Shown here: positions 1-8,960 of the stretch, one piece after another
How the letters are laid out: each line of letters starts with the position of its first letter
Numbering within the stretch: the first letter of the stretch is position 1
From: Pararhizobium capsulatum DSM 1112
GTDB lineage: Bacteria > Pseudomonadota > Alphaproteobacteria > Rhizobiales > Rhizobiaceae
NCBI RefSeq assembly: GCF_030814475.1
Contig: NZ_JAUSVF010000002.1
Span: 682,001-746,000 of the forward strand
Direction of reading: 5' to 3'
Length of the DNA: 64,000 bases
The notes under the pieces: generated by a model
What the model saw: the letters and a program-made list of their open reading frames with translations, nothing else
What the model was told of the DNA's origin: nothing
The model's database searches: none
Made by a program: the position numbers and the translations under genes

Positions 1-2
1 GT

Positions 3-872
3 CTTTCCACCTATGTCGTGACCATCTGGGCAAACCAAAGCGCGTTGCTTGTCTTTGCCGCCTTCGCCCAGTTCTTCGTCGTGCTGGTGCGCGGCATCGA
101 TCTTTCCGTCGGCCCGATGGTCGCGCTGAGCAACGTGGTCGCGTCCTATCTCCTGGCCGGTGATGGGTTTTCCCTCTGGCTTGGCGTCATCGCCGTGCTG
201 GCCACGGGTGTTGCCTGCGGTTTCGTCAATGGCGTGGTCGTCGCGGTCGGCCGCATCCCGCCCATCATCGCGACACTGGCAACGGGCGCGATCTATTCCG
301 GCATTGCGCTGTTTCTCCGACCAACACCGGGCGGCGACGTCAATTCCGATCTCTCGGATGCCATGACCTATGCCGTCGGCCCCATCCCGACGTCGCTGAT
401 CCTGATCGCAATCCTTCTGATCGCCATCGCCATCCTCCTGAAACGAACGGCCTTCGGCCTTTCGCTCTACGGCGTCGGCTCCTCGGAGCATGCGGCGGAG
501 CTGACCGGCATTTCGCTTACCAGGACACGCATTGCCGCCCATAGTCTCGGCGGCCTTTGTGCGGGGATCGCCGGCTTCTATGTCGCCATGGTCACGCTGA
601 CCGGCGATGCGGGCATCGGCCCCTCCTACACGCTGAACTCGATTGCCGCGATCGTGCTCGGCGGCGTGTCGCTGGCGGGCGGCATCGGCAGCCCGATCGG
701 CGCCGTTATCGGTGCGCTGCTCTTGAAAACGGTCGCCGCCCTGATGTTCTTCTCCGGCCTGCCGCCCTTGGCGCAGCCCTTCTTTGAGGGGTTGATCCTG
801 GCGCTTGCCATCATGCTGGGCTCGCTGGCTCTGCTGCGTGTCCGCAACCGCTTGAAGTTGTTTGCCCAATGA
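3..872 (+). CDS. Sugar ABC transporter permease, RbsC type (5' truncated)
   Basis: Inner-membrane permease of a ribose/autoinducer-2 type (CUT2) importer. The reading frame is open to the window edge, so the true start lies upstream; the first in-window start codon is only an internal GTG at 18. The 289 visible residues are mostly hydrophobic helices. The segment RGIDLSVGPMVALSN and the later GGVSLAGGIGSPIGA match the conserved BPD_transp_2 signatures. The stop overlaps the next permease start in an ATGA, so the two are translationally coupled and probably form a heterodimer. The ATPase and binding protein must lie upstream. The operon context suggests a sugar-acid substrate, but that is inference. 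Confidence 0.85.
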   Translation, partial: LSTYVVTIWANQSALLVFAAFAQFFVVLVRGIDLSVGPMVALSNVVASYLLAGDGFSLWLGVIAVLATGVACGFVNGVVVAVGRIPPIIATLATGAIYSGIALFLRPTPGGDVNSDLSDAMTYAVGPIPTSLILIAILLIAIAILLKRTAFGLSLYGVGSSEHAAELTGISLTRTRIAAHSLGGLCAGIAGFYVAMVTLTGDAGIGPSYTLNSIAAIVLGGVSLAGGIGSPIGAVIGALLLKTVAALMFFSGLPPLAQPFFEGLILALAIMLGSLALLRVRNRLKLFAQ

Positions 873-1849
873 CACCCATCGAAACCACACTCCCGAGACC
901 TGCCCGTGTGCGCCTGCGCATCGATCCGGCCATCATGGTCGTCTCGGTCGGCTGCATTCTGCTGCTCGCCATCGGCGGCTTCATCTTTCCGCCGTTCCTC
1001 TCTGCCGGCTATCTGCTGCAGCAACTCCAGATCGCCTCCTTCCTCGGCATCATCGCCGCGGGTGCTACGCTGGTCATACTGCTGGGACATATCGACCTCT
1101 CCGTCCCCTCCGCGATCACCGCGGTTGCGGTGCTGACAACAACGGTTGCCGGTTCGGCTTCGCCCGAGGTCGCGGCTTTCGCCATCCCCATCGGCCTTAC
1201 AGGCGGTGCCTTGATCGGCCTTGTCAACGGGCTGGGGGTCGCGATCTTCCGCCTGCCCTCCATGGTCTGGACGCTTGCGGTCAATTCCATGCTGATGGGT
1301 GTGCTCGTCTTCGTCACCGGCGGCTTCAAGCCGAGGGGCGTGATCCCGCCGGTTTCCGCGACCATTGCGCTGGAGCGGTCACTCGGCATTCCGAATGTCT
1401 TCCTCTTCTGGCTCGCCATCATGATCTTCGTCGGCCTGCTCCTGCGCCGAACAATCTACGGTCAGTATCTCTTTGCCACCGGCTGCTCTGAAAAGGCCGT
1501 CTTTCTCTCCGGCGTGCGCGTGCGTCTCGTGACCGTCCTGACTTTCGTCGCAGCTGGCCTCTTCACCGCCGTCGGTGCGATCCTACTCGCCGGCTATGCA
1601 AACCAGGCTTATCAGGGCATGGGCGATTCCTATCTCATGCCGGTCATCACCGCCGTTGTCATCGGCGGAACTTCCATCCTCGGCGGGCGCGGCAGCTATG
1701 CCGGTACGGTCGTCGGCGCGCTGTTCATAACCCTTCTGTCGTCCATCCTTTCCGTGCTGCAGATGCCGGAAGCGCTGCGGCAAATCGTTTTTGGCGTTAT
1801 TATTCTTACTATGCTGCGCATCCGCAGATTCGACAGGAGAAGCCTCTGA
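869..1849 (+). CDS. Sugar ABC transporter permease, RbsC type
   Basis: Second BPD_transp_2 permease of the same importer, 326 residues. It has about eight to ten hydrophobic segments and the family signatures GHIDLSVPSAITA (around residues 74-86) and GGTSILGGRGSYAGT near the C-terminus. The ATG at 869 overlaps the stop of the first permease. Its own stop shares a base with the start of the dehydrogenase gene, so all belong to one polycistronic unit. The substrate cannot be read from the sequence. Downstream threonate-type enzymes suggest a four-carbon sugar acid or its lactone. Confidence 0.88.
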   Translation: MTPIETTLPRPARVRLRIDPAIMVVSVGCILLLAIGGFIFPPFLSAGYLLQQLQIASFLGIIAAGATLVILLGHIDLSVPSAITAVAVLTTTVAGSASPEVAAFAIPIGLTGGALIGLVNGLGVAIFRLPSMVWTLAVNSMLMGVLVFVTGGFKPRGVIPPVSATIALERSLGIPNVFLFWLAIMIFVGLLLRRTIYGQYLFATGCSEKAVFLSGVRVRLVTVLTFVAAGLFTAVGAILLAGYANQAYQGMGDSYLMPVITAVVIGGTSILGGRGSYAGTVVGALFITLLSSILSVLQMPEALRQIVFGVIILTMLRIRRFDRRSL

Positions 1850-2763
1850 TGGCCGGACCCCAAAATGTAGCAATCATCGGCCTTGGCTCCATGGGCCTCG
1901 GGATGGCCCGCTCGTTGATCCGCGCCGGGCATATCGTTTCCGGCTGCGATATCAATGAAGCCGCGCGCGAAAGCCTCGCATCCGCCGGCGGCGAGGTCGC
2001 GACCTCGCCCGCCAAAGCTGCAGAGGGCGCCGATATCGTCGTCGTCGTCGTCGTCAATGCCGCCCAGACGGAAGAGGTGCTTTACGGAGCGCAGGGTGCC
2101 TTTTCGACAATGAAGTCCGGCGCCGTCATCATCTCCTCCGCCACCGTCTCGCCCACCCAGGCAAAGAGCTTTGCCGAACGCGCCAACCAGAAAGGCGTCC
2201 TCTATCTCGATGCGCCAATCAGCGGTGGCTCGGTCAAAGCCGATGCCGGGAAGCTTACGGTCATGGCCTCCGGCACGCCGCAAGCCTTTGCAGCCGCAAG
2301 ACCAGCGCTCGATGCGATGGCCGACACGGTCTATGGGCTCGGCGATACCGTCGGCATCGGCTCATCCTTCAAGATTGTCAATCAGTTGCTGGCGGGTGTT
2401 CATATCGCCGCGGCCTGCGAGGCAATCACTTTTGCCAAGAGCCTCGATCTCGATATCTCCAAGGTCTTCGAGGTGATTTCGAAGTCGGCCGGCAATAGCT
2501 GGATGTTCGAAAACCGCATCCCGCATGTGCTGGCTGGCGACTACACGCCCCACAGCGCCGTCTCGATCTTCACCAAGGATCTCGGCATCGTCTCGGATCT
2601 CGGCCGCGCCCAGAAATTTCCGCTGCCGATCGCATCGGCAGCGCTGCAGCTCTTCCTGATGACCGAAGCCGCCGGCATGGGCCGCGACGACGATGCCTCC
2701 GTTGCGCGACTGCTCGCTCGGATCACCGGCCTGAAACTGCCTGGCATGGAGGACGAGGACTGA
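1849..2763 (+). CDS. ltnD: L-threonate dehydrogenase-like beta-hydroxyacid dehydrogenase
   Basis: NAD-dependent dehydrogenase of the 3-hydroxyisobutyrate/tartronate-semialdehyde reductase family, 304 residues. It has an N-terminal Rossmann loop GLGSMGLGMA at residues 11-20, a substrate motif DAPISGGSVKADAGK at 121-135 and the catalytic Lys175 in KIVNQLL. The six-valine run followed by NAAQTEEVL is typical of the LtnD branch. LtnD members oxidise L-threonate (or D-erythronate) to the 2-oxo acid, and the OtnI-like isomerase next door fits as the following step. The adjacent gene begins one base after the stop. A kinase and class II aldolase (OtnK, OtnC) are not in this operon. The family is certain; the exact substrate is inferred. 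Confidence 0.75.
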   Translation: MAGPQNVAIIGLGSMGLGMARSLIRAGHIVSGCDINEAARESLASAGGEVATSPAKAAEGADIVVVVVVNAAQTEEVLYGAQGAFSTMKSGAVIISSATVSPTQAKSFAERANQKGVLYLDAPISGGSVKADAGKLTVMASGTPQAFAAARPALDAMADTVYGLGDTVGIGSSFKIVNQLLAGVHIAAACEAITFAKSLDLDISKVFEVISKSAGNSWMFENRIPHVLAGDYTPHSAVSIFTKDLGIVSDLGRAQKFPLPIASAALQLFLMTEAAGMGRDDDASVARLLARITGLKLPGMEDED

Positions 2764-2764
2764 C

Positions 2765-3532
2765 ATGCCCCGCTTTGCCGCCAATCTCTCGATGATGTTC
2801 AACGAGGTCGATTTTCTCGATCGCTTCGATGCGGCCGCGAAGGCTGGCTTTACTGCGGTTGAGTATCTTTTCCCCTATGATTTCCCGGCTGAGATGGTTG
2901 CAGAGCAACTTCGCAATGCCGGTTTGTCCCAAGCACTTTTCAACCTGCCGCCCGGAGATTGGGCCAAGGGAGAGCGTGGCCTTGCCGCCTTGCCCGAGCG
3001 GAGAGACGAATTCCGCCAGTCCGTCGCCAAGGCCGTCGACTACGGCCAGATCATCGGCACGCCGCTCTTGCACATGATGGCTGGCATTGCGCCGCATGAC
3101 GACCCCGCTACCATTGCGAGCTACCGGGATTCGGTTTCTTTCGCCGCAGATGCCGCAGGTGTGGCCGGCATAGGTCTTGTTCTCGAGCCCATCAACAGTC
3201 GCGACATGCCGGGTTATTTCCTCAACGATTTCAACCGTGCGGCCGATCTGATGGCCGATCTCAGCCATCCAAACATCAAGCTGCAGTTCGATATCTACCA
3301 CCGCCAGATCATCCACGGCGATGTCCTCGTCGCTCTGGAGCAGATGATGCCGATCATCGGCCACGTGCAGATCGCATCCGTGCCGAAACGGCATGAACCG
3401 GGCACCGGTGAACTCGACGACTACCGCATATTCGCAGCTCTGGATGCTCTGGGATATCAAGGCTATGTCGGCTGCGAATACCGGCCGGCCGGAGGCACCT
3501 TGGAAGGCCTAGACTGGCTCGATAAAGTATAA
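2765..3532 (+). CDS. otnI: 2-oxo-tetronate isomerase (hydroxypyruvate isomerase family)
   Basis: TIM-barrel isomerase of the Hyi/OtnI family, 255 residues, the usual length. Probable metal ligands are Glu141 (LEPINSRD), Asp176 (QFDIYH), His200 (GHVQIA) and Glu238 (GCEYRP). The motif PINSRDMPGYFLN is typical of the family. OtnI interconverts 2-oxo- and 3-oxo-tetronates in L-threonate/D-erythronate catabolism, which suits its position directly after the LtnD-like gene. Plain hydroxypyruvate isomerase is the alternative. The start at 2765 lies one base after the preceding stop, so expression is coupled. Confidence 0.75.
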   Translation: MPRFAANLSMMFNEVDFLDRFDAAAKAGFTAVEYLFPYDFPAEMVAEQLRNAGLSQALFNLPPGDWAKGERGLAALPERRDEFRQSVAKAVDYGQIIGTPLLHMMAGIAPHDDPATIASYRDSVSFAADAAGVAGIGLVLEPINSRDMPGYFLNDFNRAADLMADLSHPNIKLQFDIYHRQIIHGDVLVALEQMMPIIGHVQIASVPKRHEPGTGELDDYRIFAALDALGYQGYVGCEYRPAGGTLEGLDWLDKV

Positions 3533-3555
3533 ATTGACGATTTGGGAGGATCGCG

Positions 3556-4449
3556 ATGTTTACGGATTGGTTTGAAGTGAGAGATGTTCGCTTCGAAAGC
3601 CTCATCTTGCCGAATGTACATGTTGATACGCTGTATTCGGCCGGGCGATGGCTGGAAGGGCCGGTTTATCTTCCGGCCGTCCGGCAGCTTCTTTTTTCCG
3701 ATATCCCAAATAACCGGGTGCTGCGCTATGACGAGATCGGCGATGTCGTCTCACCATTCCTGCAGCCCTCGCAATTCGCCAACGGTCATACGCTGGATCG
3801 CGCCGGACGGGTTATTTCATGCGAGCACTACACGCGTCGCGTCACGCGTACAGAACACAATGGCAGTACCACCGTCATCGCGAGCCATTTCGAGGGCAAA
3901 CGGCTCAACTCGCCCAATGATGTCGTGGAAGCGCGCGATGGCTCGGTCTGGTTCACGGACCCGACCTACGGCATTTCCACCGAATACGAGGGCGCACGTA
4001 TCGATAGCGAGATCGGCTCGCGCAATGTCTATCGTGTCACCCCGGATGGCACGATTGCGGCGGTGCTGACCGATTTCGTCCAGCCAAACGGCCTTGCCTT
4101 CTCCCTCGACGAATCGGTTCTCTATGTCGTCGATAGTGGCAGCAAACCCGGCTGCATTGTCGCCTTCGATGTCGTGGAGGGCCGCTCGCTCGCCAATCCC
4201 AAGCTTGTCGCCGAGTGTCCGAAAGGTATCTACGACGGCATTCGCATCGACCGCCACGGCCATATCTGGGCTGGCGCCGGAGACGGTGTCCATTGCCTCG
4301 CCGCCGACGGCACGCTGCTCGGCAAGATCAGGCTGCCGGAAGCCGCAGCCAACATCTGCTTCGGAGGCCTGGACCGAAATAGGCTCTATATCTGCGCGAC
4401 CCGCACGCTTTACGCCGTCTATCTCAATACCACTGCACCCCAAATCTAG
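3556..4449 (+). CDS. SMP-30/gluconolactonase/LRE family lactonase
   Basis: Six-bladed beta-propeller of the SMP-30/regucalcin family, 297 residues, no signal peptide, so cytoplasmic. Likely divalent-metal ligands are Glu34 (WLEGPVY), Asn178 (QPNGLAFS) and Asp227 (YDGIRID); the SPNDV motif sits at 119-123. Such enzymes hydrolyse sugar-acid lactones. As the last gene of the threonate-type operon it could open threono- or erythronolactone, or a related lactone brought in by the importer. The start is supported by GGGAGGA about 8 bases upstream. The spacing of 23 bases from otnI fits the same transcript. Confidence 0.8.
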   Translation: MFTDWFEVRDVRFESLILPNVHVDTLYSAGRWLEGPVYLPAVRQLLFSDIPNNRVLRYDEIGDVVSPFLQPSQFANGHTLDRAGRVISCEHYTRRVTRTEHNGSTTVIASHFEGKRLNSPNDVVEARDGSVWFTDPTYGISTEYEGARIDSEIGSRNVYRVTPDGTIAAVLTDFVQPNGLAFSLDESVLYVVDSGSKPGCIVAFDVVEGRSLANPKLVAECPKGIYDGIRIDRHGHIWAGAGDGVHCLAADGTLLGKIRLPEAAANICFGGLDRNRLYICATRTLYAVYLNTTAPQI

Positions 4450-4796
4450 CCGCAACACTACAACCCTTCGCGTCAACCCGAAGAATTTCAGCTCATCCTT
4501 ATCGCGAAAATTCACATCTGCAGCGAATTATACTGCGCCGCAACAATTATATTGGCGCGATGTAAAATTTAGAATTACACGGACGTTGATAGATTGAATT
4601 TATTCAACCAGGAATTATCTATACGGGTCATAACCACGCATATTGCACACAATTTAATCATAGATCACTGAATACGCCTCGCCATAGAATACTTGTCGTG
4701 AAATCTTGAAAACTACACTCCTAATTTATAATACACCCTTGTGGTAATAAATAAGTGCGATACTGTGATGCGACGATCGCGCCACGGGTTGCCTTC
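4450..4796. other. AT-rich intergenic region without a gene
   Basis: This gap of about 350 bases is clearly more AT-rich than the flanking genes, especially 4540-4760. No convincing reading frame or terminator was seen. It holds the probable promoter of the outer-membrane/FecR/cyclase cluster. Confidence 0.6.
4706..4732 (+). promoter_or_regulatory. Candidate sigma-70 promoter for the surface module
   Basis: TTGAAA at 4706-4711 and TATAAT at 4727-4732, separated by 15 bases (shorter than the ideal 17), about 65 bases before the chosen start at 4797. The surrounding DNA is AT-rich. This is a pattern match only. Confidence 0.35.
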
Positions 4797-6182
4797 ATGC
4801 GTTATCCAATTAGGAATATCGTTTTATTTTCAACTGTATTTACGGCCTTAGCGCTTGGCACCGCCTCAGCGCAGGAGGTCACAGGCAAGAGCACGGTTAC
4901 GCCCCGCCCAGTCTCGGCCTCTCTTTCCAGCATCGAGGCGGAACGCGCCCGACTCTTCGAGCAGATGTTGGCCGATCCCTCCAATCTCGACGTCGCCTTT
5001 CGTTATGCTGCGCTTTCCTCCGAGGCCGGCGACTTGGAAGCGGCGATTTCGACCCTTGAGCGAATGCTGATTTACGCTCCGGGCCTGCCCCGGCTGCAAC
5101 TGGAACTGGGCGTGCTTTATTTCCGCCTCAGCGCCTATGACATGGCGCGGACCTACTTCAATGCAGCACTCGCCGCACCCGCTGTTCCGGAAGAAGTCCG
5201 AACCAAGATCGATACCTATATCGCCGCCATCGATGCCCGCTCCAGCGACAGCCAGTTTTCCGGCAGCTTCTCAACCGGCATTCGCTGGCAGTCGAATGCT
5301 ACGGCCGCAACAGATGCCCGCAGCATCGAAACAACCTTCTTTCCGGATCCGCTTGTCCTGAACGACAGCGCTCGCGGCGACGGCGATTTCAACGCCTATG
5401 CGGCCCTGAACCTCAGATACAGCTACGATCTCGCCTCACAGGGCGACAAGATCGAAGCCACGTTTCAGAGCTACGGAACATTGCAGGCCGAGCATACCGA
5501 AATCAACACCGGCTACGCTGAACTGCAGGTCGGGCCCCGCTTCAACCTCGAACGTTTCGGGTTGGACGACACTTCGCTTGCCGTCTACGGAATTGCCGGT
5601 GGCTATTACATCGACAGCGACTCCTATCTTTATTCGGGTGGCGTCGGCGCGGCGCTGATTACCGATCTTTCCATCACTACACGGCTCGTCTTCGGTAATG
5701 AATACCGTCGCGAAGCCTTCCAGGATTCCTTCGACCGACCGACAGCCTCTGATCGGACTGGTGATCGATACCGCAGTTCACTCACCCTGCAGCATTTCCT
5801 CTCGGGTAATGTTGCCCTGTGGGCTTCGCTGCTTGCCGATCGGCGGCTCGCCGATGTCAGTTACCTGAGCTACCAGGAATTCGGGTTGAATGTCGGTCTC
5901 AGCATCGACATGGACTCGCCGATCGCGACCCAGGCCGACCCCTGGACGCTCGGTTTCGCGCTTGGCTACGCCAACCGAAACTACGACAGCCCGGATCCGA
6001 CCTATAGCCTCGACACCGAGCAAGAGGACAACGAAGCCTATGCAGAGCTTTCGCTTCTGGTTCCCTTCAAGGAAAACTGGGAGTTTCAGACGGTTCTTGG
6101 CTACCGCAACGTCAATTCAAACTACGATATCTACAGTTACGACAATATGAGCGCGTCGCTTGGCGTGGTGAGACGGTTTTAG
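4797..6182 (+). CDS. TPR-beta-barrel outer-membrane protein, Slam/type XI translocator-like
   Basis: Predicted outer-membrane protein of 461 residues. The start at 4797 gives a clean signal peptide (MRYPIRN, hydrophobic stretch, cleavage after ASA at residue 25); an earlier in-frame start at 4755 would bury it. Residues about 45-150 form TPR-like helices (LEAAISTLERMLIYAPG, then LQLELGVLYFRLSAYDMA). From about residue 160 to the end, alternating beta-strand segments rich in Tyr/Trp/Gly close with VVRRF, an aromatic C-terminal residue as in outer-membrane barrels. TPR plus a DUF560-like barrel is the architecture of Slam/T11SS translocators, which export TbpB-like lipoproteins and soluble cargo. 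The next gene encodes just such a C-terminal domain. I recognise the architecture rather than a strong sequence match. Confidence 0.55.
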   Translation: MRYPIRNIVLFSTVFTALALGTASAQEVTGKSTVTPRPVSASLSSIEAERARLFEQMLADPSNLDVAFRYAALSSEAGDLEAAISTLERMLIYAPGLPRLQLELGVLYFRLSAYDMARTYFNAALAAPAVPEEVRTKIDTYIAAIDARSSDSQFSGSFSTGIRWQSNATAATDARSIETTFFPDPLVLNDSARGDGDFNAYAALNLRYSYDLASQGDKIEATFQSYGTLQAEHTEINTGYAELQVGPRFNLERFGLDDTSLAVYGIAGGYYIDSDSYLYSGGVGAALITDLSITTRLVFGNEYRREAFQDSFDRPTASDRTGDRYRSSLTLQHFLSGNVALWASLLADRRLADVSYLSYQEFGLNVGLSIDMDSPIATQADPWTLGFALGYANRNYDSPDPTYSLDTEQEDNEAYAELSLLVPFKENWEFQTVLGYRNVNSNYDIYSYDNMSASLGVVRRF

Positions 6183-6193
6183 GGGGATCGCAG

Positions 6194-8914
6194 ATGATAT
6201 CTCGCACGAAGATGATGATGCTGATCGGTGCCGTCGCGCTGACGGGTCTCCCCTCGCCGCTTCTCGCTCGCTCGGTCGGCGTCGCCTCAGCCGTCAATAC
6301 GGCAGCCACAGGCACTGCACCTTCCGGCGGTGTTCGCACGCTGACGCTCGGCGACAATATTATTTTCAACGAGCGCATCAAAACCGATTCCGTCGGCCTG
6401 CTGCAGATACTTCTTGCTGATGGCACGTCGTTTACGGTCGGACCGAACTCCGATCTCACCATTGATCGTTTCGTCTACGATCCGGATACCGGCAACGCTG
6501 AAGTCGCAGCGACCATGACCAAAGGTGTCTTCCGCTTCATCGGGGCAAAGACGTCGAAATTTGCCGGTGGCGTGAAGCTCAATTCGCCAGTCGGTACGAT
6601 CGGCATTCGCGGCGCTGTCGCCGATTTCACGATTCCGGGCGACGGCGGCGAAAGCCGCGTCGACATGATCTTCGGGAACGAGCTGACCCTCACAGCGCCA
6701 AATGGTGCCACCCAGCGGGTCTACGAGCCGGGGTATTCCATCGTGGTGTCGGGACAGGGCGGTCACGGGGGGACTATGAATGTCGAAAAGACCCCGAAAG
6801 GCGCGAGCACGATCATCCAGGCTGCCTTGACCGGCAAGCCCGGAACCTCGGGTGGATCTCCCAACAAGCCAAAAAATGACGACGCGGCGACCATGGCGCC
6901 CTCGAATTCGGCCATGAACCCGAACATCGCCAATCCACCTATTCCCGTGGCAAGACCGGCTCAGGCCGAGGCCGATGCGGTGACGCAGGATGGAAGCCGC
7001 GATGTCGCGACGAAGAATATCGATGAGGAGATTGACGCCGAGGAACCGCCGCCTCAACCACTTCCGGAAACAGTTTCCGTCAGGGTGCTGACAGCCGACG
7101 CAACCTACGATACGGACGGAGGCGTTGTCTCCGACCCCGGCGAGGTTGGCCTCATCGGCGGCTCCGAGACGGCTGACCAGACAGTGGTTCTCGACGTCTC
7201 CGCAACAGATGGCACCGGCACCCACGGCGATCTGGTCCTGCCGGTCTATGCGCAGACCGATTTCAGCGAGCATGTCATTTCCGCTGCGGATGGCTATACC
7301 ATCGCCGGCGTGCCGCTGAGTGGCAAGGTCTATGGAGGAGCAGACGGATTTGCCGCTTATCTCATGGCGATAGACGGCGACCTCACCGACCCGCTCATTG
7401 CCATTGCCGGCACTCCGACAAAGAATATGAACGTGATGCGCAATAGCGACGTGCGCACCTACTCGTTCACCAAGGACATGCTGCAGAACGCCGCCATTCC
7501 ATTCGCACTGGCCAATGCCTTGCCGATCAGCGACAGTTCTGCTTCCGTATCGGATTTCCATGTCATAGAGCCGGGAGACGCTGGGTCGATCAAATTCCTG
7601 CAGACATCGCTCCTCATCAGCGGAAAGGGGGCCGATCAGGTCAGTGAGATCGGCGTCAACGTCGGCGAATTCTCCGATAATAACGGTGTCTACACGGTCG
7701 ACTTTGGCCGACGGGGCAGTGTGAAAGGCTCATCCACGGAAATTGCCCGCACATTTCGAGGGGGTATCACCACTCAAGCGGGCGGGACGGGCGGAAACGA
7801 GATTTTCGGCTCGAACGGCCAGAACTTCGTTCTCGGCACCGACTCCGAAACCAATGATTACTATAACAACAGCTCCGGCGACTTCAGCGGGGGCAAACCT
7901 TTCGGAACGTTGCATGTCTTCAATCTCGAGCAGGAGCAGACACTCTCGGACTATCTGAGCGAAACGGCATCCACCCGCCTCCTTGCAGACAAATCGCCCT
8001 TGCGCGGCTTCGCGGCGGGATTGGAACAGGGGACCCGCCGTGACGAAACTCAATATACTTTCAACTCGATCGGCCGGAACCCCGACGACCTCTATCTGGA
8101 GTTCGACGGCAGCGGCAACGCGCTCGGTGGCGAGTTGACGGTCGGCACGCCGGGCACCACGCTTTCCGTCGCCTTCGGCAAGGGCGTCAAAGGCAACACC
8201 GAAGGCGGCGCATCGACCTACATCGACGACAACAACTTTGCAGCGACGAACAATCGTAGCCGCACGCGCACCAACCTGCGCGATATCGATACCGCAGGAA
8301 ACGTCGTCACCGAGTTCCTGCCTGTCAAATCCACGAACAATGCCACCTATTTCGTTTCTGGCGACGCCACCTCCCAGGGGAGCGTGCTTCCCGGCGGTAA
8401 ACTGTGCGATTGCGCATTCCTCGAATGGGGCTGGTGGGGCACGCAGATCAACGCCTCTTCCAACCCTGACGCAACCGACCCACAGCTTCGCAGCACGGTT
8501 CATCTGGGCACGTGGGTTGCCGGCGACATCACCAGCAATGTCGAGCTCGGAACATTGGCCGGCACGACGGGCACATACGACGGCAAGGCAATCGGCACGG
8601 TTCTGGCCAACTCGTCGAGCTACATAGCCTCCGGCGACATGGCCATGAGCTACGATTTCGGAGCCCGCAAGGGCTCGATGGCGCTATCGAACTTCGACGG
8701 CCACAACTTCAATGCTTCAGTCAACGGCCAAAGCGGCCGCGACGCGACATTCTCCGGCGCGGTGTCGTCAAGCGCCAATGATTCCTTCGGAACGATCAAC
8801 GGTGCCTTCGTCAACGACGGGCGCAAGATCGCCCAGGGCGTGGCCGGTGACTTCAGCCTGGGGGCTGGTGATAGCTGGTCGGCTGTTGGTATTTTTGGGG
8901 GCTCGCGTCGATAG
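6194..8914 (+). CDS. Exported FecR-domain protein with TbpB-like C-terminal barrel
   Basis: Large exported protein of 906 residues with an N-terminal signal peptide (hydrophobic MMMLIGAVALTGL, likely cleavage near LAR at 26). A FecR domain follows: DGTSFTVGPNSDLTIDRF at about 75-92 and PVGTIGIRGAVADF at about 132. A Pro/acidic linker lies near 270-295. The C-terminal third carries a TbpB-like beta-barrel pattern: MSYDFG near 819, SNFDGHNF, then GTINGAFV, GVAGDFS and a terminal VGIFGG. A CxC pair precedes EWGWWG near 740. TbpB-barrel domains are typical T11SS/Slam cargo, so the upstream barrel protein may move it across the outer membrane. FecR beside a CHASE2 cyclase is a recurring pairing. 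No lipobox was seen. Confidence 0.65.
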   Translation: MISRTKMMMLIGAVALTGLPSPLLARSVGVASAVNTAATGTAPSGGVRTLTLGDNIIFNERIKTDSVGLLQILLADGTSFTVGPNSDLTIDRFVYDPDTGNAEVAATMTKGVFRFIGAKTSKFAGGVKLNSPVGTIGIRGAVADFTIPGDGGESRVDMIFGNELTLTAPNGATQRVYEPGYSIVVSGQGGHGGTMNVEKTPKGASTIIQAALTGKPGTSGGSPNKPKNDDAATMAPSNSAMNPNIANPPIPVARPAQAEADAVTQDGSRDVATKNIDEEIDAEEPPPQPLPETVSVRVLTADATYDTDGGVVSDPGEVGLIGGSETADQTVVLDVSATDGTGTHGDLVLPVYAQTDFSEHVISAADGYTIAGVPLSGKVYGGADGFAAYLMAIDGDLTDPLIAIAGTPTKNMNVMRNSDVRTYSFTKDMLQNAAIPFALANALPISDSSASVSDFHVIEPGDAGSIKFLQTSLLISGKGADQVSEIGVNVGEFSDNNGVYTVDFGRRGSVKGSSTEIARTFRGGITTQAGGTGGNEIFGSNGQNFVLGTDSETNDYYNNSSGDFSGGKPFGTLHVFNLEQEQTLSDYLSETASTRLLADKSPLRGFAAGLEQGTRRDETQYTFNSIGRNPDDLYLEFDGSGNALGGELTVGTPGTTLSVAFGKGVKGNTEGGASTYIDDNNFAATNNRSRTRTNLRDIDTAGNVVTEFLPVKSTNNATYFVSGDATSQGSVLPGGKLCDCAFLEWGWWGTQINASSNPDATDPQLRSTVHLGTWVAGDITSNVELGTLAGTTGTYDGKAIGTVLANSSSYIASGDMAMSYDFGARKGSMALSNFDGHNFNASVNGQSGRDATFSGAVSSSANDSFGTINGAFVNDGRKIAQGVAGDFSLGAGDSWSAVGIFGGSRR

Positions 8915-8960
8915 GTGACGCGACTTTCGCGCCACAGGCTCCGGGCAGAAACGGCATATC

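Noticed and set aside
2036..2055. GTC trinucleotide run in the LtnD-like gene
   Set aside because: It encodes the six-valine strand common to this enzyme branch, so it is coding sequence rather than a microsatellite with a separate role.
6287..7561. Leftward open frame (424 codons) opposite the FecR-domain gene
   Set aside because: Antisense to a recognisable FecR domain with signal peptide; no ribosome site or domain.
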